64,000 nt of DNA from Alicyclobacillus fastidiosus (GCF_026651875.1 NZ_CP104067.1:4206501-4270500), one strand, 5' to 3'. Shown: positions 27,251-37,998, counted from the stretch's first letter. Numbers and translations: made by a program. Notes: generated from the letters alone by a model not told the origin.

Positions 27251-28886
27251 GAGCGTGTCCGAAAAGCCCGCAATTTTGAGTAAATAGCAAAACGCACCGA
27301 TCCGCAAAACTGGTAAAATTGAAGGTATCCAGCCGTCAAATTTTCCAGTTCTGGAGGTGCGTTTTTCCATATATTTGCAGTTAGACCTGCTTCCATACGC
27401 CTATTATAACACGCTTGGCTTCGACCCCGAACTCGTTGATTACGTAGATCACATTGACGACTCATTCCTGGACCTGCTCGTCGGACCCCTGTACGACAAG
27501 AGAGGACGCAGACCCGCATCTCCAATCGCCTATTTCCGGATGCACTATCTGTATTTCACTAGGCCGGAGATTACCTCATTCCGTCAATTGTGCAAACAGT
27601 TGCGAGACCCAAAGAACCAGGCGTGGCGCAGCTTCATCGGTGTACCCAATCCAGCAAAGGTTCCGTCACACCAGAGCCTGAGTGACTTCCGTAACAAAGT
27701 AGGGCCGGACGTATTCGAACAAATTCGTGACGAGTTTATACGTCAATCCATTCACATGGAGGGATTCATCCAGGACACCCTCGCCGCTATTGACTCTCGT
27801 CCGATTTACGCCAATGTCAACGGATACAAGAAAAAACGCTGCGATTGTGAGGTTAAGTCAGTTTGCACATGTGAAAAAACGTTTTCTGACCCGGACGCCA
27901 CCTATGGGGCACAGCGCAGCAAGGTGAACCAGAACCGTTTCTTCGTTGGTTACCGGAAGCACTCGATTGCAGTAAGAACATCTCAAGGACCTGTGGCCTT
28001 GTTGTCTATCCTTAAGCCTGCGAATGTGGGCGACATTCGAGTGATGCTTCCACTGATAGAGAAACTCCGGCAGATTAACGAAATGCGCACTCAGTATCTC
28101 GTTGCCGACATGGGTTACATAGATGCGGATGACCAGAAGGAGGCATACCACAAACACAGTATGGCTGTGGTTACAGGGTTTCGCAGTGGTATGGTGATGC
28201 CAGAGGAATGTAATGAACATGGGCAACCTGAGTGCGAACAAGGCGAACGACTGATTTGGGATGGCTTTGACTGGAAAACGGCCACTTCCTGGTTTCGTGG
28301 GGACTCAGAGAAATGCCAGTCATGCCCGCTATCCGGGGTATGCAGCAGGCAATTCGAATTTTCCTTTGACGACAAACCGATTGCATACGGCCCGGTGCCA
28401 CAAGGCACCATGCTGCATGCCCAGATGCTTGATTTCAGAAGGCAGATTGAGCTGTCCTTTGCGCAAGAGTCCAATGAGTTGACAACAGTTATGAAACACA
28501 AGAAGGTGCCTGTACGAACAAACAAACGAGTACAGTCCTTCTTCACCATGCAGGATATATTCCAGCTCATGCAGGCGAGGATAGGTCACATTCGAGAGAC
28601 CATGCTGCCTGATGACCACATAGAGCGAATTACACAAATGTATACAGTCCAGGCCGAGCAATTGAAACTCGATATCGCTGCATAGGCAAGCAGAACCTGG
28701 AAAATAAACAAAAGCCAATGTTACTGACAAGGGGTTCGTGCGCCCATTTTCAAGGGTGAGCAGGCAATGTGTTCCCATACGGAGGCATTCACCAAATTAC
28801 CAAGTAAACTTATCCCATATCAGGAAGCCTGTATTCATGTATTTGGCTAGACATTTACTCGAATCGGATGCTTTTCGGACAACCTC
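27251..28886 (+). mobile_element. IS1182-family insertion sequence, copy 2
   Basis: 1636 bp, almost identical to 3278-4913 and in the same orientation. The flanks (TTTAA on the left, TACAA on the right) do not match, unlike those of copy 1. That points to a deletion or recombination at one side after insertion. It truncates the gene that follows. Confidence 0.9.
27357..28685 (+). CDS. IS1182-family transposase, copy 2
   Basis: 442 aa, identical to the product at 3384-4712 except for tyrosine at position 6. Catalytic segments and the Cys cluster are unchanged. The near-identity of two copies 24 kb apart indicates recent transposition or ongoing gene conversion. Confidence 0.9.
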   Translation: MRFSIYLQLDLLPYAYYNTLGFDPELVDYVDHIDDSFLDLLVGPLYDKRGRRPASPIAYFRMHYLYFTRPEITSFRQLCKQLRDPKNQAWRSFIGVPNPAKVPSHQSLSDFRNKVGPDVFEQIRDEFIRQSIHMEGFIQDTLAAIDSRPIYANVNGYKKKRCDCEVKSVCTCEKTFSDPDATYGAQRSKVNQNRFFVGYRKHSIAVRTSQGPVALLSILKPANVGDIRVMLPLIEKLRQINEMRTQYLVADMGYIDADDQKEAYHKHSMAVVTGFRSGMVMPEECNEHGQPECEQGERLIWDGFDWKTATSWFRGDSEKCQSCPLSGVCSRQFEFSFDDKPIAYGPVPQGTMLHAQMLDFRRQIELSFAQESNELTTVMKHKKVPVRTNKRVQSFFTMQDIFQLMQARIGHIRETMLPDDHIERITQMYTVQAEQLKLDIAA

Positions 28887-30097
28887 TACAACTGTTATCC
28901 TACGATGGACGAATTGATGGTTCTACGGAAAATCCACCGTTGACCACCAAATGCAATGCAGTTCAACTCGACGTTGACACGAAACAATGGATGCGTATAG
29001 TCGGTAAGTATCAATCGAAGATGAATAACGATCATGTTTTGCGATTTCATGCGTTCAAGCAAATGGTGACGCGTGACGACGCCGCTATTATATGGTATCA
29101 GAAAACAAAAGACTCATTACTATTTGCCGAACGCATGGATTATCGCAAGTTGTCTTGTCCAATTTTAATACTAGATGGCACTGGTGACCTTGACCCAGAA
29201 TACCACGGTTCAATTGACCGCTGTTTTAGCGTAAAGTCACCGCATGATTATTCCCGATTGCACATTCATCATGATAAAATTCCGACTTCAAGTAGCACTC
29301 GTTTAAAAGGTCGTATTCACCAAGTGATCCACGATCGGATTATGAGTATTCGTGCGGAAGGCATTAATGTATTCCCGTTGATGACTCGATCCGATTACGA
29401 GTTCTACGACGAGCTGGGAACGCTATCATCTGAGCAGGTTGATATATATCAGAAACCAGATGCAACCGGTATTCGGTCTGACGAGATCAATTTTCACCTG
29501 TTTAATACAGTGGGAAAGAACGAATTGAACCAATTCAACGGTCTGTACTTCACCAGTTTGCTGAATAGGAATGTAGCACATTATATGGCCATAGCTCACG
29601 CAATACACGGCACATCGATTCGGACGTATGAACAGACTAGAGCAACTGAGGGTCAATGGTTCGACGATCCGCTTGTCGATGATATATATAAACGTATATT
29701 ACTTGTCGAGACAATGCAGACGTTACATCGGATCAACATTCGAAACGCACTCGATCACTCTTCCTCACACGTGTATTTGGCTACAAAACATGCATATGTT
29801 CCGCAACAGCTCCATCAACTGTTACAGGGATCGGAGTTAACTGAATTCGAGCCTTTTGACGAGGAATTGTATCACCGACGCGAACAGGCAATGGTGATAG
29901 CTGTGGAAGCAAAACGGTTATTCGACAAACACGGACAAGCTGTGCCCATGTCAATGATGGAAAAGACTTCGTACGCTCGATTCCGAAAATGGTCAGATGA
30001 ACGCCAAAGTTTGACGGATGACATATTGCGCACTGAGTTTGGGCTATACATTGACCGAGTCGGAAAGAAAGATGTGAGATGGATACGTAGATTGTGA
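28887..30097 (+). pseudogene. Large unrecognised protein, 5' end removed by IS1182
   Basis: About 400 codons of a soluble protein start without their natural N-terminus at the IS1182 right end. A motif CPILILDGTGDLDPEYHG lies near the start, followed by HDYSRLHIHHDK. It recalls the middle of large helicase- or primase-like proteins of plasmids and integrative elements, where a LDATxxxDP motif follows the ATPase core, but I cannot name a family. The C-terminal part is helical and charged. It is the first gene inside the presumed island, so a replication or transfer role is a guess. Confidence 0.5.
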
Positions 30098-31026
30098 TTG
30101 TGAAGCGGGTTTATATACTTTAATAGAAAACTTCACAGTAGATTCTCTGTACAATGCGGTCGGACGTTCTGTGTCCACCGCTTTCCAATATACATCGCAA
30201 TCCCATATAACTGTGCCATCACGTTTATTCAATCCATACATCTGCCGTCGTGAACGTTGTTAACAGCGCATCGACAATTGGATTCGCCGCACACCATTAC
30301 GACCACAAATGAAATAATCAAGCACGGCGGACGATAGTACGACAGTGCAACGAGCGTAGCGAAGTTGTTTCCTCTTTTAATGGCGTATAACCTGACTGCC
30401 ACATCATATTCACTCCAAACGTCAGCACACTCATTGCATACCAAACTGGCATCCAACCAAATACCCATAACGACATCATTCGCAGAATATCACATAAATT
30501 TACACACACGTTGTGGATATTATTGTGGATAACCTGTGGACAAGTGTTTCGGAGTTTATAATTACCCTCCGGTTAAGACGCCGTGATCGTGCGAATGTAT
30601 GGCTTCCCCACGATGTGTGTCGGAGAAGAGATCCCCAAAATGAAAAAGAGAGTTCCGTAGTGGGGGAATTCCCTGCTTTCATATTTCGGAGAATGAGGGG
30701 CATAAATCGGAACGGTATCCTGAAGTGACTGATGCCACTCATGGCCACAATCAGTTTTAGGTTAAGGAGTACATAACGGGGTCATCTATATCCGAGAACA
30801 CAGCTATTGTGATACTCCTTGGCGACATGAGACATCGCTGTGTCTTGGCAACTCGTCAACTATGGCATCCTCAATGCAATTCGTGTAGCTCAGGTCGAGG
30901 GTTTGCTTCCATCCTCTTCAGATTCCATCTCCCGATGGACACCCTCTTAGCTAACGGTAAACATAACGCCAACCCCCAATCGGGAGGTTCATCCTAAAGA
31001 TTCCGACCATGCCTGGCGTACATAAA
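30098..31026. other. Noncoding stretch with DnaA-box-like cluster
   Basis: No convincing gene in about 900 bases. At 30,512-30,543 three same-orientation 9-mers, TGTGGATAT, TGTGGATAA and TGTGGACAA, are spaced 11-12 bases apart. The middle one is a perfect complement of the DnaA box TTATCCACA. The rest holds only scattered short frames. Confidence 0.4.
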
Positions 31027-31060
31027 CACAAAAAGAGAGCCCGAAGGCTCCCTTTTTGTG
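31027..31060 (-). terminator. Terminator of the surface-protein gene
   Basis: CACAAAAAGGGAGCC, loop TTCG, GGCTCTCTTTTTGTG on the minus strand: a GC core with A and U tracts on both sides, so it can act in both directions. It lies 15 bases after the stop. Confidence 0.85.
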
Positions 31061-31074
31061 CGCTCCAATCCTTA

Positions 31075-33819
31075 TTAGTATTGGAGTGTACCAATATCGT
31101 TGCTACCACCATCAGTGTTGTTAGCAACAAGTGCGCCTGTTCCCTTATTGTAAGAGAAGTAAGCGGTCAAACCAGTCAAAGGACTCGATGTACCCTTGAC
31201 CGTTGAATCCGTGCTGTCCCAGTAACCAACGCCGCCAGCAGCAAATGTTACCGAAACGTGACCGTTTTGGTCAGCATAGAGCTGGACAGTTGGTACACCA
31301 GACTTGATGCCACTAGCCGAAATTGCACCCGAAGCATAGACGGAATCGTAGATGCCTGTCAACGTATGAGCATCAAACAACGGTACAGGGGTTGGTTCGG
31401 TACCGATGCTAGGAATGTTCGATGTCAATTGTTGACCATTTACGGCACTAATCCAGAGACCGTTTCCGTCGGCATCCACGAGACCCGAAGTCGTGAGCGG
31501 AATCGTCCCATAAGGAATTGGATTTCCGTTCTTGTCTTCAACCGTGAACGTAACGGTCTGGGTTTGACCAGGTGCAACAGATGTTGTCACAGGCGATGCA
31601 TTACCTTGTTCGTAAGGCTGCCCAGCAACAAAGTTAGCCTGTACCGTAGCGGAGTATCCACCAGCAGTTATTGTAAATGTATCATTTTCAATTGCTGAAG
31701 CGTCAGCAACGAAATCAACACCTACGCCTGCACTTGGTGGCACAAAGGAAGCATTCGAGAAGATATCAGTTCCGTCAACCGTTACATCGCTAATGGAACC
31801 ACTCGTGTACTTCACATTGACAATAGCGCTAGAAGGTTGGTTTGGCAGTCCACCAGTACCATTCAGTGCTACACCATCAACGGAATCAATTTCAGCATGG
31901 TTGGTTCCAGAAATGGTGTATTGCGTCCAACCATTCGCCGTGTACGGTGTGCTACCTGCGAAAGCCCCTGCATAAATCGTTCCGCCCGTACCGCTTTGAA
32001 GCGAAAGTCCCGTCACCTTGTTGTACTCGTCGTTAGCTGCTCCAGACTTCACGAGACCGCTCACCGTCGTATCAACATACACGTTGTTCAAGGAACTACT
32101 TGCATTAGACCACGTTACAGCATTGCTGTTAGCTGTATCTACAGTCCAAAGAGCTGGAATGTTTGCTACATATCCGTTCTGCACAGACCAGAACTGGATC
32201 GTAGGTGCCTTTGCTTCCGAATCTGTTACTACAACGGAGAAGTTACCATTGGCATCCGTGGTAACGACGTCACCAAACGAAGATGATGCCAATACACCCT
32301 CAAGAGACGTATTTGTTGTAGCTCCAACGTTAGGGAACGCCGTTGTGGTGCTACCATTTACGTACGAAACATCGTCATCGCCACCGTCGTCACCAGTAAC
32401 GAGGATTTGTGCATTAGCAACTGGGTTGCCATTTGCGTCTTGCACCTGACCGGACAGCGTTACCTTAGTGTTCAAACCAACTGTAACGTCGTTACCTGCT
32501 GTATTCTTGATTTGCGTAGCTGTTCCAGCTTGTTGCCAGGTAAGGCTTGAGGTACCTGAAGTTTCAACAGCTCCACCAACTGTAGCCTGAGCGGACACGG
32601 TCGCAGTAGCATTTGCGTTAGCATTTACGTAAACGGTAGCTGTGCCGCTAGCATCCGTATTTACCGTGTAGTTACCAGCCCCTGCCAAGTAACTGCCGGT
32701 GGAAGTTGCAAAGTTCGAAGTGCCCGAACCAGGTGTCAATGTAAATTGAACCGGAATGTTACTTACTGATTGACCAGCGAACGCAGGAATGATTGTAACC
32801 GTAACTGGAACCAGTCCAGCCGTAGCGTTGGTTGGCGTTGAATAACCCTGCGTCAAGCTAACAGGTGAAATCAGCAAGCTTCCTGGTTGACCAAATTCTA
32901 CATAAGCAGTTTTGGACGTTACCGTAACTCCGTTAGAACTATACGGAGCGCTAGCTTGTAGTGTATAGGATGCATTTCCAGAGTAACCGAGGGTTATATT
33001 AGCTACACCCGTGCTGTCAGTTGGTACAGAATAGGTGTAGTATGTTTTGCCGTTAGAATCAGTACCCGTACCCGTGTAAGCCAAAGTTTGAGAACCAGCT
33101 GTTACAGTCGGTTGCCCACCAGTTAGTACGGTTACAGTATAGGTAACGTTGATACCATTGATTGCATTACCATTTGCATCAGTCAACGTTGTGGAAGCCG
33201 TTACGGTATTCCCTGTGCTCTGAGCTACTGGAGAAGACGAGGTACCGGAGCCCATCAATTGACCGGAGAAGCTCAAGTTGCTCAACTGCGGAGCACCGTT
33301 CGTAACAGAACCCGTGATCTTCAAGCCGGATTGACCGGAGAAGGTACCGTTGACTCCGAGAGCCTGTAGGATTTCGTCAACGTAGAAAGCTGGCAGGTAG
33401 GTCGTTGCTGCAGCGGACTTGCTAGCAGCTGGATCCTTAGCAGCTTGCGTGTTGATCTTCTTAACAACCGTGCCGTTAACGGTGATGGTGGTGTTACCCG
33501 TGCCAACGCCGCCAGCAACTGGAGCAGCCGTTACGCCAGGAGCCGTGATAGCCCACGTGTGCGTCGTGCCATCCCAAGTAGCCGTGTAGCCGATCTTAGC
33601 CAAAGCTTGGTTGAAGTAGTAGACAGGGAAGAAAGCGGTGGTGTTACCAGAATCCTTGCCCGTCATTTCGTAAGGGTTAGAAAGAACAGAACCGTTAACT
33701 ACGATAGGTAGTTGGCCGGCCTTGGTTAGACCTGATGTTGTTGTTGCAGCGAATGCCATCGGCGAAACTGAGCCGAGTACGACTGCTGCTGCAGCAATAC
33801 CTGTAAGCGCACGTTTCAA
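31075..33819 (-). CDS. Secreted stalk-domain / S-layer-like surface protein
   Basis: About 914 aa. A TTG start at 33819 follows GGAG by eight bases and gives a clean signal peptide (MKRALTGIAAAAVVLGSVSP, cleavage after AFA). Next comes a copper-amine-oxidase-N-like stalk domain (FFPVYYFNQALAKIGYTATW, TTHTWAITAP). The rest is Ser/Thr/Ala/Gly-rich beta-sandwich repeats of bacterial Ig type (DANGNAINGINVTYTV, DANGNPVANAQILVTGDDGG, VEDKNGNPIPYGTIPL). There is no sortase motif or transmembrane tail. An S-layer or other abundant wall protein is likely. An IS1380 element sits about 90 bp upstream and may have removed or replaced its promoter. Confidence 0.8.
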   Translation of the reverse strand: MKRALTGIAAAAVVLGSVSPMAFAATTTSGLTKAGQLPIVVNGSVLSNPYEMTGKDSGNTTAFFPVYYFNQALAKIGYTATWDGTTHTWAITAPGVTAAPVAGGVGTGNTTITVNGTVVKKINTQAAKDPAASKSAAATTYLPAFYVDEILQALGVNGTFSGQSGLKITGSVTNGAPQLSNLSFSGQLMGSGTSSSPVAQSTGNTVTASTTLTDANGNAINGINVTYTVTVLTGGQPTVTAGSQTLAYTGTGTDSNGKTYYTYSVPTDSTGVANITLGYSGNASYTLQASAPYSSNGVTVTSKTAYVEFGQPGSLLISPVSLTQGYSTPTNATAGLVPVTVTIIPAFAGQSVSNIPVQFTLTPGSGTSNFATSTGSYLAGAGNYTVNTDASGTATVYVNANANATATVSAQATVGGAVETSGTSSLTWQQAGTATQIKNTAGNDVTVGLNTKVTLSGQVQDANGNPVANAQILVTGDDGGDDDVSYVNGSTTTAFPNVGATTNTSLEGVLASSSFGDVVTTDANGNFSVVVTDSEAKAPTIQFWSVQNGYVANIPALWTVDTANSNAVTWSNASSSLNNVYVDTTVSGLVKSGAANDEYNKVTGLSLQSGTGGTIYAGAFAGSTPYTANGWTQYTISGTNHAEIDSVDGVALNGTGGLPNQPSSAIVNVKYTSGSISDVTVDGTDIFSNASFVPPSAGVGVDFVADASAIENDTFTITAGGYSATVQANFVAGQPYEQGNASPVTTSVAPGQTQTVTFTVEDKNGNPIPYGTIPLTTSGLVDADGNGLWISAVNGQQLTSNIPSIGTEPTPVPLFDAHTLTGIYDSVYASGAISASGIKSGVPTVQLYADQNGHVSVTFAAGGVGYWDSTDSTVKGTSSPLTGLTAYFSYNKGTGALVANNTDGGSNDIGTLQY

Positions 33820-33905
33820 GAGTATTTCTCCATACAAAATCAAACACTTAGATCAACACTCTTGGTTAATCATGAACAGGTAGTTATTCGTAACAAAATA
33901 ATGAA

Positions 33906-35547
33906 CCTGAATCCGTGACGTGGATTTTCAAGAGGACGACAAAAATCGCGTGAAATCAAGTAAAATGGCGCTATCAGATGGACGAATCTACCTCACCTAC
34001 TTGGTGGTGCCTTCATGCGTTTTGTGATCGAAGAGTCAGATGAAATATTGACATCCCATTCTGGACTTGCTCTGGTTGGACTGCTCCTTGGCAAGACTCA
34101 ACTATCCGCACGTCTCAATGCCCTCCCTGTCCCAGGGCGCGCGTATACGGAAATTTCGAATCAAGATGTTGCCTACGCCTACCTGGGCCTCTTGTGTCAG
34201 GGGAAGAGCGACTTTGACCACATTGAGCCGTTGCGTCAGGACGAGTTCTTCCCTGAAGCGCTGACCATTTCCAATGTACCGTCGAGTCCAACACTACGCC
34301 AACGCCTGGATCTCGTAGCACCCGAAGAAAAATGTGACTGGCAATCGGTTATCCTCGAAGAATCAGCTGACCTATTGAGCAAGGTGGGCGTGTACCTTGC
34401 ACCCATTGTACTGGGGGATGGGCATCGTGAATATCTACCGCTTGACATTGATGTATCCCCATTTGACAACTCAGGAACCAAGAAGGAGGGCGTGTCTCGT
34501 ACCTATAAAGGGTGCGACGGATACGCGCCGATTTTCGCTTACTTAGGACAGGAAGGATACGCCGTTCACGTAGAGTTCCGAACGGGAAGTACACATTGTC
34601 AAAAGGGGACCGCCGCGTTTCTGGCTCAGAGTATCCGCTATGCTCAACGAATTTCGGACAAGCGCCTACTCGTACGCTTAGATGCGGGAAATGACAGCGT
34701 AGAAAACTTAGTCGTATGCAGGGCCGACGAAACCTCGGCCGACTTTATCGTGAAGAAGAACCTACGTAAGGAGAACCCGAATGCGTGGTTGCTGACGGCT
34801 GAGCAACACGGTACCTACACAGAGCCCCGTGCAGGGAAGAAGGTGTACAGAGGGTCCATCCTGTCTCCAATGAAGGGATTAGAAAAACCGGTCCGGATGG
34901 TGTTTGAAGTGATTGAACGCACGATCCAGAGCGACGGTCAAGCATTACTCATCCCGAGCATTGAGGTAAACGTCTACGTCACGAGCTTGCCAGAGGCTCC
35001 AGAGGTGATCATCGACCTGTATCATGCACATGGAACGATGGAGCAATTTCATAGCGAGATCAAGACAGATTTAGATTTGGAACGGTTGCCCTCGGGGAAG
35101 TTTGCAACGAACGACCTTGTCTTGCATTTTGGTGTACTGGCATATAACCTGTTGCGCATCATCGGACAGGAGAGCCTGAGAGAGCAGGATGCACCGATTC
35201 GGAAGAAAGCAGAGAGGCGACGCATACGCACCGTGATCCAGAATCTCATCACGCTTGCGGCGAAAATGACGAGACACGCGAGGCAGACACGGCTACGATT
35301 CGGACGAGGTAACCGGTGGTTGCCCGTGTTTAGGCGACTATACGAAGCATTTGGATGAAGAAGGGAAAGAGCGTCCGATGTATCCACATGTGAATGCATC
35401 CCTGAAACGAAGGGGTTATTCACCTGTGGACAAATTCACAGACTCCTCTCTTCTGCAAAAATGAACCACTCTGTTGACTGCTCGCCGACGCTTGGAGTCA
35501 TGTTCAAAACTACCTTGACCAGTCTCTACAGACGTCACGGATTCAGG
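33906..35547 (+). mobile_element. IS1380-family insertion sequence with target duplication
   Basis: Inverted repeats CCTGAATCCGTGACGT at 33,906-33,921 and its complement at 35,532-35,547. Direct ATGAA flanks at 33,901-33,905 and 35,548-35,552. 1642 bp with one gene. It is divergent from the surface-protein gene and lies within its upstream region. Confidence 0.9.
34015..35358 (+). CDS. IS1380-family transposase
   Basis: A 447-aa DDE transposase. It contains LPLDIDVSPFDNSGTKKEGV around the first aspartate, LLVRLDAGNDSVEN around the second and TMEQFHSEIKTDLDLERLPS around the glutamate, the IS1380 pattern. The N-terminal SNQDVAYAYLGLLCQGKSDF segment is also typical. The frame is intact. Confidence 0.9.
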   Translation: MRFVIEESDEILTSHSGLALVGLLLGKTQLSARLNALPVPGRAYTEISNQDVAYAYLGLLCQGKSDFDHIEPLRQDEFFPEALTISNVPSSPTLRQRLDLVAPEEKCDWQSVILEESADLLSKVGVYLAPIVLGDGHREYLPLDIDVSPFDNSGTKKEGVSRTYKGCDGYAPIFAYLGQEGYAVHVEFRTGSTHCQKGTAAFLAQSIRYAQRISDKRLLVRLDAGNDSVENLVVCRADETSADFIVKKNLRKENPNAWLLTAEQHGTYTEPRAGKKVYRGSILSPMKGLEKPVRMVFEVIERTIQSDGQALLIPSIEVNVYVTSLPEAPEVIIDLYHAHGTMEQFHSEIKTDLDLERLPSGKFATNDLVLHFGVLAYNLLRIIGQESLREQDAPIRKKAERRRIRTVIQNLITLAAKMTRHARQTRLRFGRGNRWLPVFRRLYEAFG

Positions 35548-35848
35548 ATGAAGATACAAATCGGGCTTTATGCTTTAAGAATATAACGACGCAGGCGAAC
35601 TAAAATTATATTTCTGACAGACCGTACGGTTGTTGATACAACGGCTCGCCACTCGTCGCCGTCCGTATTTAATTAGAAAGAAAGTGATAACTAGCCTTGG
35701 GTCGCCGCAACTTGCAGGTGGAGATGCCCAAAACGCAGTGCCCCTTGAAGTGAGATTTTATAGAGATATAGAATATTCATACGTAATTAAGAATTTTTAT
35801 TTATGGTTCTATTATAGGCCATATTGTACGAATGCCCCCGATGATATG

Positions 35849-36115
35849 AACGACACCGTCAAGCCCCGTGTCGTGATGGGGTTGAAAGCCCGGACCGAAG
35901 GCAAGGTTCGTCGACGGTTGGCACACTGATATCCGTGGGTTGGTTACCACATTTCGTACCTCCGTCATGGGGCTGCCTCGGACTAGCTTCGTGCGTCAGG
36001 TTCTGGACCTTGCACAATCGGGGGACGAGGTTTCCCCGTACCGGATTCCTGTGCCTTCAGTCCCGACCTTCAACCCTAATTACAATTATTCTTTACTACA
36101 GTTCTTTTCCAAAAC
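35849..36115 (-). ncRNA. Candidate bridge/seekRNA region of IS110 copy 2
   Basis: Noncoding 3' tail, nearly identical to that of copy 1 and clearly related to that of copy 3. The same reasoning applies: conserved without coding potential, at the position where IS1111-type elements encode their guide RNA. Confidence 0.4.
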
Positions 36116-37243
36116 TTATACTGCAGTCGATGTCTCCATCTGTCGCTCTGCCTCACATGCGATGGCCCATATAAATCCCAACAATTCTCTTGCTACTGAA
36201 GTGACGGCTACATTGTGATGCTTACCTCTAGATACCATCTTCATATACTTTCGATGGAGCCTGTCCTGTGCTCGCCAAGCAATGTCCTGGATCTTGGGAC
36301 TCTGACCTTCTTGCCGCTTACGAATCTTTCCTTTAATGGCGGGTTTATATCGGTAACACCAGGCAGCCTCACCAAGAACCCGTCTGAGATGTGCATTCCC
36401 AGACTTCGTGATTCTACCTTGCTTTCGAGATACACCACTCGAATACTCGGATGGTACCAGTCCGGCATATGCCATTAACTGCTTTGGATTCCGGAAACGA
36501 CGAAACTCCCCAACCTCAGCGACCAAAGAGGTTGCGATGACCTCTGCAACACCCTTCAGTGTTTGCAAAGCCTGAATCACTGGAGCTCTCTCGCTTTCCG
36601 TTGCCTCCAAGTGTATAGCTGCCTCAAGACGTTTGAGACGTCCCTCAATCTCGTCTAAGTGATGCAAATACTCCTGGTACACCACTTGTTCTCGGCGATC
36701 CGCCCATTTGAGACCGTCCAACCACCGACGATGCATAGCTCCCCAAGCACTAAGTTTAGTTTCAGGACGCCGATTGTGTCTCAGTAGGAACTTGGATAGC
36801 CGATGCCTTGCCCGTGTACGGTCTTCCACCGCATCTTCCCGTGCCCGCACTAAATCCCGTAATGACTCGTTTTCCTCATTCGGGACAAAGACTGCAACCA
36901 ATTCACCAGCACGGAACAACTGTGCCAATCTCAACGCATCTCGCTTGTCTGTCTTCACTCGGTCTCCTTGGCGAACTGGAATGAGGGATGGTGCGACAAC
37001 GGTACACGGCATGTCCATTGCGCGCAGTAGTCGATACAGTCCATAGCCTGTCGGACCTGCTTCGTAACAAAACTCCAGTTCGACGCCATCTGAAGCCAAT
37101 CTATGTACCAGGCTCCTTACAGCTTCCACCGTATGAGGGAACATTCCGATATATCTCGGTTCACCACGGCCCTCGTCTGCTACCGCAACTGCGATGCCTT
37201 CCTTAGACACATCCAAACCTACAAACTTTGTGATAGTCTTCAT
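36116..37243 (-). CDS. IS110-family transposase, intact
   Basis: A 375-aa recombinase starting at MKTITKFVGLDVSKE. DEDD residues lie in GLDVS, CYEAGPTG and KTDKRDA, and the C-terminal serine in VPSEYSSG. It supplies the reference frame for interpreting the broken copy 1 and the shortened copy 3. It is presumably able to mobilise all three. Confidence 0.92.
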   Translation of the reverse strand: MKTITKFVGLDVSKEGIAVAVADEGRGEPRYIGMFPHTVEAVRSLVHRLASDGVELEFCYEAGPTGYGLYRLLRAMDMPCTVVAPSLIPVRQGDRVKTDKRDALRLAQLFRAGELVAVFVPNEENESLRDLVRAREDAVEDRTRARHRLSKFLLRHNRRPETKLSAWGAMHRRWLDGLKWADRREQVVYQEYLHHLDEIEGRLKRLEAAIHLEATESERAPVIQALQTLKGVAEVIATSLVAEVGEFRRFRNPKQLMAYAGLVPSEYSSGVSRKQGRITKSGNAHLRRVLGEAAWCYRYKPAIKGKIRKRQEGQSPKIQDIAWRAQDRLHRKYMKMVSRGKHHNVAVTSVARELLGFIWAIACEAERQMETSTAV

Positions 37244-37378
37244 AGTATCGGCTCCCTTCGTATGTGGCTCTGCACTGGTCTCCTAACTTCAGTGTAAACC
37301 ACGATGTGCGAAACGGAGCCGGTGTCGTTCATTATGACTAGCGCAAGTAGATTTCGTGATAGACTACAAACAAATTTG

Positions 37379-37407
37379 GCGGGTCTCACCGTATTTGTGA
37401 AACCCGC
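37379..37407 (-). terminator. Terminator after the OsmC-family gene
   Basis: An 11-bp stem, GCGGGTCTCAC paired with GTGAAACCCGC (one wobble), directly after the stop codon region, followed on the minus strand by AAATTTGTTTG. Confidence 0.65.
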
Positions 37408-37412
37408 ATATG

Positions 37413-37802
37413 TCAAACAATATTGGTTTCATCCATGAATTCCAACTGTTTGGACAACGTTCTTTTTACGGGACAGTTCGCAACCTTTTTCAACACCGTT
37501 CGTTTGATTTCTTCATCAAGCAAACCTTCGATTTCAATCTGATATTTGAAAACACTCTTCGCGGGGTCGCTTCTGTCCAACTTCACGTTAACAGTGACCG
37601 CCCCATACGACAGACTCATGGAATCGAGAACCATTCTGGTCGTGATATTCAAACACGAAGCATAACCCGCTTCAAGAAGTTCATGTGGTCTAAAATGCTT
37701 CCCGCTTCCTCCTTTATCTTCGGAAGTATCGGAATAGATTTCATCAATGCCATTTGTTACTCTGGTAACATACGTGTCACTGCCACTTCTTGAGATAACC
37801 AT
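37413..37802 (-). CDS. OsmC/Ohr-family protein
   Basis: A 129-aa protein from ATG 37802, which has GGGGG at the right distance; an upstream start would add 12 unlikely residues. The two redox cysteines are present (EAGYASCLNITTR and VANCPVKRTL), as in OsmC/Ohr thiol peroxidases that reduce organic hydroperoxides. The N-terminal ISRSGSDTYVT strand also fits. It is a single gene with its own terminator. Confidence 0.85.
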   Translation of the reverse strand: MVISRSGSDTYVTRVTNGIDEIYSDTSEDKGGSGKHFRPHELLEAGYASCLNITTRMVLDSMSLSYGAVTVNVKLDRSDPAKSVFKYQIEIEGLLDEEIKRTVLKKVANCPVKRTLSKQLEFMDETNIV

Positions 37803-37998
37803 TGGATTTCCCCCATTCATTTGATCCGATGGTATCATTGTTATTGTTCAGTAACATTTTTACAAATACAAAATTCCTATCGCGTGCATACATCCAACCT
37901 ATTCATGAAGAGAATGGTTCTGCTCTTCCTGCGCTTTTCTGCCCGTATGTTCAATATCCATTTTACAGATTTGGTGCATTTTTATACATTCTAAACGT

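Larger units (their letters stand above)
35842..37339 (-). mobile_element. IS110-family insertion sequence, copy 2 (intact)
   Basis: Same ends as copies 1 and 3, reversed. It carries the only IS110 transposase gene here that is both complete and in frame. No target duplication. The flank before it (35,553-35,841) holds no recognised gene. Confidence 0.88.

Noticed and set aside
31258..32449. Long plus-strand frames opposite the surface-protein gene
   Set aside because: They are shadows of a biased Ser/Thr/Ala-rich gene; the minus strand has signal peptide and known domains.
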